This document shows positions 36,817-45,404 of a DNA stretch of 64,000 bases, in pieces; within the stretch, counting starts at the first letter, position 1, and the number at the start of each line of letters is the position of its first letter. The position numbers and the translations under genes were made by a program. Origin of the DNA: Bacteroidetes bacterium SCGC AAA795-G10 (GTDB lineage: Bacteria > Bacteroidota > Bacteroidia > Flavobacteriales > Flavobacteriaceae); NCBI GenBank assembly GCA_003130815.1, contig QFDA01000004.1, positions 1-64,000 on the forward strand, read 5' to 3'. The notes under the pieces were generated by a model. It worked only from the letters and a program-made list of their open reading frames with translations. It ran no database searches and was not told the DNA's origin.

Positions 36817-39800
36817 TTATGAATATAGCTTTCTTGATTTCAAATAAGAAGCGAGACCTAATATGAATATTAAAATTATTGAATAGTAAACAAAATTTGG
36901 AGTAATTATTTTATCCCCACTAGCATATGAGTGCAAACCAACTAAATAAAAATTTACACCAAAATAAGTCATCAAGATACTTGCGAATGCAATTACGCTC
37001 ATTAAATTAAAAATCCAAGTCCCTCTGAGACCTGGTATTAATCGCATGTGTATAACAAAAGCATAAATCATAATACTGATAAGAGCCCATGTTTCTTTTG
37101 GATCCCAACCCCAATATCGACCCCAGCTTTCATTAGCCCACATTCCACCCAAGAAGTTACCTATTGTAAGCATTATTAGACCAACGGTTAGTGAGAGTTC
37201 ATTTATAATTGTTAGTTCTTTAATCTGTAATTTAATTTTTTGACTATTTTTTTTCGAAGCTAATAACATTAAAAGTAAAGCTACAGTTCCAATAATCATG
37301 CTCAAAGCAAATGGTCCATAACTACCAACTATTACCGCAACATGGATCATTAACCAATAGCTGTCTAGAACCGGGACAAGATTAGCGATTGAGGGATCCA
37401 TCCAATTCCAATGAGCAATCATCAAAATTATACCCGAAACAAAGGCGGTAGAAGCCATAGTTAAAGATGATTTTCGTCCAAAGATCAATCCAAAAAATTG
37501 AGTTGCCCATGCCGCATAAATCATCGATTCGTAGGCGTCTCCCCACGGGGCATGTCCTGATATAAACCATCTAGCAATAAGTCCAATGGTATGCAATAAA
37601 AATAATAATAATAATGTGAATTTGAATACATTAACCAACAACTTAATTAGCTTGTTAGACTTAAAAATCTGAATAATTAAGACGATAAAAAATAAAGTCC
37701 CCGCATATATATACCAACTAAAAAGCTTTTTGAAAATATCATATTTATTGTATAGTATTTCTGATTTTATTTTATCCTTAGAGGGTAATATAGAACCACC
37801 AAATCTTTTTTGAAATCCTGATATACTTTCCAATAAATTATCAGCTTGATCGTAATCATTATCCTTTTGTGCTAATCGTAAAGATTGAAAATAAAGGGGT
37901 AAGATATTACGGACATATAACGAGTCTTTTCCACTAAAATTTGAATCTGATAATTCTGGGTAAGAGACCCATTTATTATTGACATCATCCGGTATTGGAA
38001 AAATTCTCATTACTTTGCCCTCGAGAGCTGAATATAATAGATTTACTCTGCGATCTAATTCGATAAAGTCTTTTTGAAACTGATTTGGAACAGAAGCTCT
38101 GTAAGCCTGTTCTAAAGGCAATGCCAATTTGTAATTACCTTTTTTGTCAAAAAATGAAAGTAAAGGAGCATATTTGATGTCTGTATTTAAACCTATGATC
38201 TTTCTTATGCTGTCATTTCCCCTTTTTAAGTAGATTAGAGGCACATTATACCATATTGTAGGGTTATTCATAATTGAAAGTAAGACCTGGTCAGAGTTTA
38301 AACCATTATAATTGTCTTTTTTACTCACTTTTCTTAATAATTCAGAAGAAAAGGTGTTTGCTGGTTTCATTCTTCCTCCTGTATCTTGAATTACTAATTG
38401 ACCAAATTTATTTGAATGTTCTTTAGAAAATGCATCAGCTTTTATAATCGAATCAAAAAGAAAAGCATTCTTTTCAAAATTCTCTAAGTCTTGAGATTGA
38501 AGCTGAAAAGATTGCATTATTAAAAAAACAGTCAAAATAGTCAAAGCACTCTTTTTCTTTTTTATTTTGTCTAAGGCTTTTGAGAGGTCTTGAAAACGAG
38601 TTTTTCCAACAAAAAAAATACCTATCATACTTAAATAAAGAAAGATATAGCCAAAATAGGTAATGTATGTTCCCCACCAATCATGATTTACAGATAGAAT
38701 AGTTCCCTTTTCATCAGGATTAAATGATGCTTGGAAAAACCGATAGCCTTTGTGGTCCAATACATGATTCATATAAATATCATAGTCGAAGGATTCTGTG
38801 TCTTCAACTCTGACTTTACTCATAAATGAAGAGTAACTCTTTTCAGTCCCAGGATACTTTTCTGCGATAAAATCATCTAGTTTTAATGCAAACGGGAGTT
38901 TAATCGGTAGAGAACCAAATTTTAAATAAAAATCGAGCCCTCCAACAGAAGCTTTTTTAGGGTTGTTTGTAATTCCTTTTCCACCTAACAATGTAATAGA
39001 CTGGCTTTCCCCATTAGATTGTAGTTCCAGACGAAGTGCGTTCTGAATTGATTCTCCTTGAGTGTCAGCTTTTACAATATCAAGTTTGCCTCGAAGAGCA
39101 GGTTCAGGTATTACAAATTGAAAGTTTGGAATTGAGTAAAGAGAGCGAAATTGCAAAGGGGTCTCAATGTCAGATTTCAAATTTCCACGAAATTGATCTG
39201 ACATTCTTATAAACTCTCCTGAAAAAGGTGAGTTGATAAAGTATAATCCATCTTTAAGAGTAATATTTATAGCCCCACTTTGATAGCTATTTAGTGTAAA
39301 TAGAATGTTATGAATATTTGCTATTTCACCTTCTTTTATATAATGATCATGTCGTGTACCATCACCGGCCTCGACAATTTTAAGATATCTATTTCCTTTA
39401 TCATCTAAAACTAGGCCCTCAGTAACATTTTCGATATAGTCAACATATTTAATTTGAAATGGCTGACCATTAAAATCGTTTGACCACTCAAACTGATTAT
39501 TTACATGTTCTGATAGTAGCAAATCATCTTCCATTTTTTTTCTGCGAAGTGATCCATTGATTTCACCGTCTATTAAAACAGTAAGGTAGGTTTTCTCAGA
39601 AAGAATTTCATTTTCTGTTGCACCCTCTCTAATTGGCATAACACCCTCATATCCAATATATCTAGTAATAAAGGCACCAGTTAGTATCATCAGAAATGAA
39701 ATATGGAGCAATAGAACTGCCCATTTTTCCTTTCTAAGTAATCTGTATTTAAAAATATTACCAACAAAATTGATACCCATGAGGAGCATTAAAAACTCAA

Positions 39801-39954
39801 ACCACCAAGCATTGTAAATCCAAATTTTGGCAGTATCTGTACTATACCAACTTTCAATAAAAGTACCAATAGCCATGGCTGAAGGGTATAGTATGAAAAG
39901 GAGAGCAGTAAGTCGATTAGAAAATATAAAGTCTAAAATCCTACCTTTAATCAT
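36817..39954 (-). CDS. ccsA: Fused ResB-CcsA cytochrome c synthase (CcsBA)
   Basis: A 1045-residue inner-membrane protein of system II cytochrome c maturation, which exports haem and attaches it to CxxCH motifs. The N-terminal third has ResB-like helices (residues about 15-110) and a long periplasmic region; residues 490-770 are the middle periplasmic insert; the C-terminal 300 residues are the CcsA domain with the haem-handling WWD motif (WANESWGRYWGWDPKETWALI) and conserved His residues (SGHAPWGDAYESM and VIHMRLIPG). The fusion is the norm in Bacteroidota. Its best local client is the dihaem cytochrome at 5438-6451. It is divergent from the DUF2520 gene. Confidence 0.93.
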   Translation of the reverse strand: MIKGRILDFIFSNRLTALLFILYPSAMAIGTFIESWYSTDTAKIWIYNAWWFEFLMLLMGINFVGNIFKYRLLRKEKWAVLLLHISFLMILTGAFITRYIGYEGVMPIREGATENEILSEKTYLTVLIDGEINGSLRRKKMEDDLLLSEHVNNQFEWSNDFNGQPFQIKYVDYIENVTEGLVLDDKGNRYLKIVEAGDGTRHDHYIKEGEIANIHNILFTLNSYQSGAINITLKDGLYFINSPFSGEFIRMSDQFRGNLKSDIETPLQFRSLYSIPNFQFVIPEPALRGKLDIVKADTQGESIQNALRLELQSNGESQSITLLGGKGITNNPKKASVGGLDFYLKFGSLPIKLPFALKLDDFIAEKYPGTEKSYSSFMSKVRVEDTESFDYDIYMNHVLDHKGYRFFQASFNPDEKGTILSVNHDWWGTYITYFGYIFLYLSMIGIFFVGKTRFQDLSKALDKIKKKKSALTILTVFLIMQSFQLQSQDLENFEKNAFLFDSIIKADAFSKEHSNKFGQLVIQDTGGRMKPANTFSSELLRKVSKKDNYNGLNSDQVLLSIMNNPTIWYNVPLIYLKRGNDSIRKIIGLNTDIKYAPLLSFFDKKGNYKLALPLEQAYRASVPNQFQKDFIELDRRVNLLYSALEGKVMRIFPIPDDVNNKWVSYPELSDSNFSGKDSLYVRNILPLYFQSLRLAQKDNDYDQADNLLESISGFQKRFGGSILPSKDKIKSEILYNKYDIFKKLFSWYIYAGTLFFIVLIIQIFKSNKLIKLLVNVFKFTLLLLFLLHTIGLIARWFISGHAPWGDAYESMIYAAWATQFFGLIFGRKSSLTMASTAFVSGIILMIAHWNWMDPSIANLVPVLDSYWLMIHVAVIVGSYGPFALSMIIGTVALLLMLLASKKNSQKIKLQIKELTIINELSLTVGLIMLTIGNFLGGMWANESWGRYWGWDPKETWALISIMIYAFVIHMRLIPGLRGTWIFNLMSVIAFASILMTYFGVNFYLVGLHSYASGDKIITPNFVYYSIILIFILGLASYLKSRKLYS

Positions 39955-40092
39955 TTACATCATCATCATTCAGATTGCAAATATACACTTGAATAGCAAA
40001 TTATTACTTGCTTTTGGATTAAAAAATTTTATTGACACATCTCGCTCTTTTAAACAAACTGAACCTTGCGTTTTTGTATTTTTGCATACTAT

Positions 40093-40845
40093 ATGAAAGT
40101 AACTCTTGTTGGTGCAGGAAAATTAGGTACGCAACTATATGCGAAACTTACCTGTATTGAAGAAATTCAATTTGTAGAATGGTATGTCCGCTCATCAAAA
40201 AAAAATAAAACTAATCAGGGTATCACAATAACCAATGATGCTAAAAAACTAAAACAAACTGATCTTTACATTATTGCAGTTTCAGATAATGCTATTGAGA
40301 AGGTGTCAAATATTCTTCCTGAAAATTCTTTTGTCGTTCATACCTCAGGATGTATCTCAATAAATAAAATAAAACAAAGCCGCAGAGGTGTTTTTTATCC
40401 TATTCAAACTTTCAGTAAAGGAAGAAATATTGATTTTTCATCTATTTCCATAGGTCTTGAGTCTAGAAAAAAAAATGATTACATGATATTAGAAAAGCTT
40501 GTAAATTTCTTTGGTGCTAATTGTGTACATATTAATTCTGATCAAAGAAGACAACTTCATTTGGCAGCTGTTCTAGTTAATAATTTTGCTAATTATTTAT
40601 ACGCTCAAGCAGAAGTGCTATGTATTGAAAAAGGACTCTCTTTTGAGCTTTTAAAACCATTATTGCATGAAACAGTTAGTAAATTAGATCAGCTAAGCCC
40701 TATAGATGCTCAAACAGGACCGGCCGTAAGGAATGATAAAAAAACTATAAAGGAACATCTCAAATTATTAAAAAAGCCTCATCTTAGATCTATCTACAAA
40801 TTGTTAACTAAAGAAATCCAAAGAAATAATGGAAAAAAATTATAA
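40093..40845 (+). CDS. Rossmann/DUF2520 family oxidoreductase-like protein
   Basis: A 250-residue protein with an N-terminal NAD(P)-binding fold (MKVTLVGAGKLGTQL) and a C-terminal DUF2520 helical domain (RRQLHLAAVLVNNFANYLYAQAE, QTGPAVRNDKKTIKEHL), similar to ProC- or 6PGDH-like dehydrogenases. ATG 40093 is chosen over an in-frame one at 40066 because it begins the VTLVGAG strand. The substrate is unknown. Its last 17 bases overlap the start of kdsC, so the two are coupled. Confidence 0.86.
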   Translation: MKVTLVGAGKLGTQLYAKLTCIEEIQFVEWYVRSSKKNKTNQGITITNDAKKLKQTDLYIIAVSDNAIEKVSNILPENSFVVHTSGCISINKIKQSRRGVFYPIQTFSKGRNIDFSSISIGLESRKKNDYMILEKLVNFFGANCVHINSDQRRQLHLAAVLVNNFANYLYAQAEVLCIEKGLSFELLKPLLHETVSKLDQLSPIDAQTGPAVRNDKKTIKEHLKLLKKPHLRSIYKLLTKEIQRNNGKKL

Positions 40846-41329
40846 ATCAAAATTATTCAAAATCAAAACATTTATATTCGACGTAGATGGAGTTCTTACA
40901 GACGGTAAAGTTCTTGTTACTACTGAAGGTGAAATGTATAGAGCATTAGATACAAAAGATGGTTATGCTATGAAATATGCAATGATGAAGGGTTTTAAAA
41001 TAGCTATTATTTCTGGTGGTACGAATGAAGGCATTCGTAGCCGTTTTCAGGCTTTAGGAGTAAAAGATATTTATCTAGGCGCTCACGAAAAATCTGCAGC
41101 TTACGATGAGCTAGTTAATAATTATAAACTTAAACCAGATGAAATATTATATATGGGTGATGACATTCCAGATATACCTTTAATAAAAAAAGTAGGAATT
41201 AGCTGCTGCCCATCAGATGCTGTAACAGATGTAAAATTAGTTGTAGATTATGTTTCGCATAAAAAAGGAGGTGAGGGTTGTGTACGGGAAATTATAGAAC
41301 AAGTTCTTAGAGTTCAAGAAAAATGGTAA
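40829..41329 (+). CDS. kdsC: KDO-8-phosphate phosphatase, KdsC-type HAD
   Basis: A 166-residue C0-type HAD phosphatase that releases phosphate from KDO-8-P in lipopolysaccharide core synthesis. The motifs are complete: FDVDGVLTDG (nucleophile Asp18, general acid Asp20), ISGGTNEG (motif II Ser), a Lys near 86-90, and MGDDIPDIPLI (motif IV). The absence of a cap domain and the length fit tetrameric KdsC. It overlaps the DUF2520 gene by 17 bases and precedes Maf by 27 bases. Confidence 0.9.
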   Translation: MEKNYKSKLFKIKTFIFDVDGVLTDGKVLVTTEGEMYRALDTKDGYAMKYAMMKGFKIAIISGGTNEGIRSRFQALGVKDIYLGAHEKSAAYDELVNNYKLKPDEILYMGDDIPDIPLIKKVGISCCPSDAVTDVKLVVDYVSHKKGGEGCVREIIEQVLRVQEKW

Positions 41330-41356
41330 TAATCTAAGACGTTTGAAACACGAAAC

Positions 41357-41944
41357 ATGAATAGTCTTAATGGATATGAAATTATTTTAGCCTCAGGATC
41401 TCCAAGGAGAAAATCATTTTTTAAAGAAATGGGTTTAGATTTTAAAAATAAAGTGATTCCCGTTAATGAAGATTTTCCGACCGGACTTAATGGTGTTGAA
41501 ATTGCTAGTCATATCACTAGAAAAAAAATAGTTCCTTTTTTAAATATTGTAAAAGAAAAGCAAATAATTATTACAGCAGATACTATTGTGTGGCACGAAA
41601 ATAAGTTCATGGGTAAACCAAAGAATGAGTCTGAAGCAAAAGATATGCTAAAAAAATTATCTAATAGTACACACGAGGTTATCACAGCTGTAGGCTTTTT
41701 ACAAAAGCAGAAACTTGAAATAATTCATGAAGTTTCTAAAGTTACTTTTAGAAAAATATCAAATTTGGAAATTGAAAAATACATTAAATCAGGATTACCA
41801 TTTGATAAAGCAGGCAGCTATGGCATTCAAGACTTTTTTGGCACTAATAATATAACCCATATCGAAGGTAGTTATACAAATGTTATAGGATTACCTGTCG
41901 CTCAGGTGTATGAAAAAATAAATGAAATTGTAGACCAGAATTAA
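41357..41944 (+). CDS. maf: Maf-family nucleoside triphosphate pyrophosphatase
   Basis: A 195-residue Maf/YhdE-type enzyme that hydrolyses non-canonical or excess dNTP/UTP to monophosphates. The defining LASGSPRRKSFF phosphate-binding motif opens the protein, followed by ITADTIVWHENKFMGKP with the catalytic Asp, and DKAGSYGIQ near the C-terminus. Length is standard. It lies between kdsC and an uncharacterised lipoprotein gene (33 bases) in the same run. Confidence 0.92.
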   Translation: MNSLNGYEIILASGSPRRKSFFKEMGLDFKNKVIPVNEDFPTGLNGVEIASHITRKKIVPFLNIVKEKQIIITADTIVWHENKFMGKPKNESEAKDMLKKLSNSTHEVITAVGFLQKQKLEIIHEVSKVTFRKISNLEIEKYIKSGLPFDKAGSYGIQDFFGTNNITHIEGSYTNVIGLPVAQVYEKINEIVDQN

Positions 41945-41977
41945 ATGATTTTATAAAATTCCCAATATCTTAATTAA

Positions 41978-42853
41978 ATGAAAAAAATAATTCTTTTATG
42001 CTCGATTTTAGTTGTTAATTGTAATCGATTAGGGTTGGAAAAATCAATTGATCAAAATATTTTCTTAGATCAAGAATTTAAAAATTATTGGTTTGATGGA
42101 ACTGCAGAAATAACTAGTTATGAATTAAATCAATATCGATATGGCCAAAAAAGAAAGGGAAGCTCAGTTTTGATTTATGTAACCGAAGACTTTTTACCCA
42201 ATAAACAAGTCAAAGCAAACAAGGAATCTTCATCAACCCTAAATATTTTGAAATTAAATCGAACTAAAAACTTTTTGACGGGTATTTACCCCTACTCTAT
42301 AATGACGAGTATTTTTTCTCGTCTTGAGAAAAAAAAGCCATTGGTTAAGATAACATCATCAATTCAGGAATGGTGTGGTCAATCATATACACAGCTAAAC
42401 CGTAGAGGAAATTTAAAAATTTCGAGTCACTCATACTTTGAAGATGAGGCAGACCAAAATATAAACTTAAAAGACAACTTAACTGAAGATGAAATTTGGA
42501 CATTAATACGAACACAACCAGAACTTCTTCCTAAAGGAAAGATTTTGATTCTACCTTCCATTGAATATTTACAGCTTAATCACAAAAAAATCAAGTTTTA
42601 TGAAGCGGAAGCTTCAATTATTCAAAAAGAAGGAATTAACACATATTTAATTATTTATCCTGAACTTCAAAGAAAACATTCTATAAGTTTTAAAAATGTA
42701 AGACCCTATGGGATAATTGAGTGGGCTGAGTATGATTTAAGATTTCCAGAGCAAGTAACTAAGGCAAAAGTTATAAAAACTGTTAAGCTTCCTTATTGGA
42801 AATTGAATAATCTCGGGGAGGAGAATTATCGTGATTCATTGGGATTAAAATAA
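41978..42853 (+). CDS. Uncharacterised lipoprotein next to maf
   Basis: A 291-residue protein with a short lipoprotein signal (lipobox VVNC, Cys about 15). I recognise it as a Bacteroidota-specific family that is often mislabelled as Maf because of this neighbourhood; it has no Maf motif. Visible features: FKNYWFDGTAEITSYEL, RRGNLKISSHSYFEDE in the middle, and a WAEYDLRFPE segment near the end. The mixed beta pattern gives no enzyme class. It is followed 8 bases later by the PIG-L deacetylase gene, so a shared envelope role is possible. Confidence 0.7.
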   Translation: MKKIILLCSILVVNCNRLGLEKSIDQNIFLDQEFKNYWFDGTAEITSYELNQYRYGQKRKGSSVLIYVTEDFLPNKQVKANKESSSTLNILKLNRTKNFLTGIYPYSIMTSIFSRLEKKKPLVKITSSIQEWCGQSYTQLNRRGNLKISSHSYFEDEADQNINLKDNLTEDEIWTLIRTQPELLPKGKILILPSIEYLQLNHKKIKFYEAEASIIQKEGINTYLIIYPELQRKHSISFKNVRPYGIIEWAEYDLRFPEQVTKAKVIKTVKLPYWKLNNLGEENYRDSLGLK

Positions 42854-42861
42854 AAAATCAC

Positions 42862-45318
42862 ATGAAAAAAAGACTACTTTTCATCTTTCTGCTAAATTAT
42901 TCCATTTTACTATGTCAAGACAGCGCAGAAATTTATAAAAAACTAAAAAAACTAAAAACTCTTTCATCAGTACTCTATATTGCTGCTCACCCTGACGATG
43001 AAAATACACGATTAATTTCTCTTTTTTCAAATCATTATTATTCTAGAACAGCATATTTGTCTTTAACTCGTGGTGATGGAGGACAAAATTTAATTGGTAC
43101 AGAACTTGGAGAAGCCCTAGGTCTTGTTCGCACACAAGAACTATTAGAAGCTAGAAGAATTGATGGAGGAATTCAGTATTTTACAACTGCAAATGATTTT
43201 GGATTCTCAAAACATCCAGATGAGACTCTCTCAATTTGGAATAAAGAAGAAATTTTAGCACAAATTGTTTATTTAATAAGATCATTTAAACCAGATATTA
43301 TAATCAATCGTTTTGATCATCGAACACCGGGAACTACACATGGACACCATACAAGTTCAGCAATATTAAGTAAAAAAGCTTTTCAGCTTGCAAGTGATCC
43401 ATCAGCTTTTCCAGATCAATTATCTAAAGTCGATATTTGGAAACCAAAACGTCAATTTTATAATACATCTTGGTGGGCATATGGAGGAAAGGAACAATTT
43501 AGAAGAGTCGATAAAAGTAAATTTATTCCAATTGATAGTAATCCAATTGATTTTTTAACAGGACAAACCAATGAAGAAGTTGCTGCTCTGAGTAGAAGTC
43601 AACATAAATCGCAGGGGTTCGGTAATTCACCAAGTATAGGAAAACAAGTAGAATACCTAGAGTTAATTAATGGAGATAATCTTTTAAATTCTAATCCTTT
43701 TGACAAAATAGATACAACATGGAGTCGAATTAGAGATGGAAAAAAGATTGAAAAACTTATAAATCAAATTATTGCAGATTTTGATTTTGAAGAGCCTAGT
43801 AATTCTATTTTATTACTTGCAAATTTGTATGAAGAAATTAGTAAAATTGAAAATAATCATTGGAAAAAAATTAAACTAAAAGAAGTTAGGGATATAATTA
43901 AAGGTTGCTTAGGACTAAGATTGCAATTTAATTCTAGTGTAGAATCAGGAGTCAATAAAACCAAAATATCCACTGAACTTATAGCTTCAAATCCCAGTAA
44001 TTTCGAAATAGAACTTGTTGATGTTGATGGAGCCTTAAATCTTGAAGTGTCAAAAAAACTATCAAACAATAAGGTTTGGAATGTAAAAAAAAACTTATTA
44101 ATTACAAATGCTGTAACAACCCCATATTGGTTGTTAGAGGAAAAAGATTTAGGAAATTATAAGGTGAAAAATAAAAATCTAATAGGTCTAGCTGAAACGC
44201 CTAATCCAATCAAAATATATTTTAATTTCAAAATCGAAGAAGTTCAAATTCCAATTGAAATACCTCTCACCTATCGGAAAACAGATAGAGTTATTGGTGA
44301 AGTAGTGCAAGATTTCCAAATTCTACCTACAGTTACTTCAAAAATTGAAGACGATGTTATTTTGTTTTCAAATGAAAATCCGAAAAATATTACTGTGACA
44401 GTAAATTCAAACGTAAATAATTTCTCCGGTGATGTTTCATTAATAAGTTCCAAAAATTGGGAATTTTCTCCAAAAAGTCAAAAAGTAAATATTGAAAAGT
44501 CTGGTACATCTAAAGAGTTTATCTTTAGAGTCATACCGCCCAAAGGGAATTCCAAAACGATTTTAAAGTCAATTGTTAAAAGTGAAAATAAAGAATATAA
44601 AATGTCTCTTGAAGAGATCAATTATCCACATATTCAAAAGCAATTTCTCTTAAGCCCAAACAAAACAATTGTTTCAAAAATAGATTTAAAAACAAAGATT
44701 AAAGAAATTGCATATATCAAAGGTGCAGGAGATAAAATATCAGAAAGTTTAAAAAATGTTGGAATTAATGTAAAGGAGTTTGATGTCGATAAATTAAAAT
44801 TAGAATCACTTTTAGAATATTCAACAGTAGTTGTAGGTATACGGGCATTTAATGTTCATAATGACTTAGCATTTAAAAATCAAATATTATGGGATTTTGC
44901 AATGCAAGGAGGGACTGTTATTATTCAATATAACACGAGTCGAAATTTTGATTCCTCAATCCTGGCGCCTTTTCGAATTAATATTTCCCGTGAAAGAGTA
45001 ACTGATGAAAACGCACATGTAACTATTTTAAATAAAGAACATATTCTACTTAAGGAGCCAAATAAAATTACAGAAATAGATTTTAACGATTGGGTTCAAG
45101 AGCGTGGTCTATATTTTGCAAATTCTTGGGATAAAAGATATGAAGCATTATTTTCTATGAGTGATAAGGGTGAGTCAGAAAAAAAAGGAAGCCTACTTGT
45201 TGCCGACTGCGGAAAAGGTAAGTTTATTTTTACAGGATTAAGTTTCTTTCGTCAACTTCCATCAGGTGTGCCCGGTGCCTATCGGCTTTTTCTAAATCTT
45301 ATTTCATACGGGCAATGA
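42862..45318 (+). CDS. PIG-L family deacetylase with C-terminal ThuA/GATase-like region
   Basis: An 818-residue secreted protein (signal about 1-18). Residues 30-270 form the LmbE/PIG-L zinc deacetylase: AAHPDDENTRL with the metal-binding His, Asp and Asp, LTRGDGGQNLIG, and HHTSSAI with the further His. Such enzymes remove N-acetyl groups from amino sugars. Residues 350-600 are beta-sandwich domains; residues about 640-818 resemble a class I glutamine amidotransferase/ThuA-like fold (STVVVGIRAFNV, QGGTVIIQYN). It is followed by a 29-residue peptide gene overlapping its stop and then an SSS symporter. The sugar substrate is unknown. Confidence 0.87.
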   Translation: MKKRLLFIFLLNYSILLCQDSAEIYKKLKKLKTLSSVLYIAAHPDDENTRLISLFSNHYYSRTAYLSLTRGDGGQNLIGTELGEALGLVRTQELLEARRIDGGIQYFTTANDFGFSKHPDETLSIWNKEEILAQIVYLIRSFKPDIIINRFDHRTPGTTHGHHTSSAILSKKAFQLASDPSAFPDQLSKVDIWKPKRQFYNTSWWAYGGKEQFRRVDKSKFIPIDSNPIDFLTGQTNEEVAALSRSQHKSQGFGNSPSIGKQVEYLELINGDNLLNSNPFDKIDTTWSRIRDGKKIEKLINQIIADFDFEEPSNSILLLANLYEEISKIENNHWKKIKLKEVRDIIKGCLGLRLQFNSSVESGVNKTKISTELIASNPSNFEIELVDVDGALNLEVSKKLSNNKVWNVKKNLLITNAVTTPYWLLEEKDLGNYKVKNKNLIGLAETPNPIKIYFNFKIEEVQIPIEIPLTYRKTDRVIGEVVQDFQILPTVTSKIEDDVILFSNENPKNITVTVNSNVNNFSGDVSLISSKNWEFSPKSQKVNIEKSGTSKEFIFRVIPPKGNSKTILKSIVKSENKEYKMSLEEINYPHIQKQFLLSPNKTIVSKIDLKTKIKEIAYIKGAGDKISESLKNVGINVKEFDVDKLKLESLLEYSTVVVGIRAFNVHNDLAFKNQILWDFAMQGGTVIIQYNTSRNFDSSILAPFRINISRERVTDENAHVTILNKEHILLKEPNKITEIDFNDWVQERGLYFANSWDKRYEALFSMSDKGESEKKGSLLVADCGKGKFIFTGLSFFRQLPSGVPGAYRLFLNLISYGQ

Positions 45319-45404
45319 AAAAAAATATATACTTCGTATTAATTATTACAAATATTGTTTACCTCGTAATATTTTATCTTCTTACAATTAATTTCAAATA
45401 TTAA
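45315..45404 (+). CDS. 29-residue single-helix membrane peptide, coupled to the SSS gene
   Basis: A very short reading frame with one hydrophobic helix (residues 6-24, VLIITNIVYLVIFYLLTI) after a basic MKKN start. Its ATG overlaps the PIG-L stop as ATGA, and its TAA overlaps the symporter ATG as TAATG, so all three genes are in perfect translational coupling. That double overlap, plus a Lys-rich start and clean helix, argues for a real gene, perhaps a small partner of the SSS transporter, as DUF4212 or YhdT proteins are for other symporters. No family is recognised. Confidence 0.55.
   Translation: MKKNIYFVLIITNIVYLVIFYLLTINFKY

Noticed and set aside
37382-38680. Small same-strand, different-frame open frames inside ccsBA, considered as a possible frameshift
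   Set aside because: The 1045-residue frame is continuous with ResB, insert and CcsA domains in order, so no frameshift is needed.
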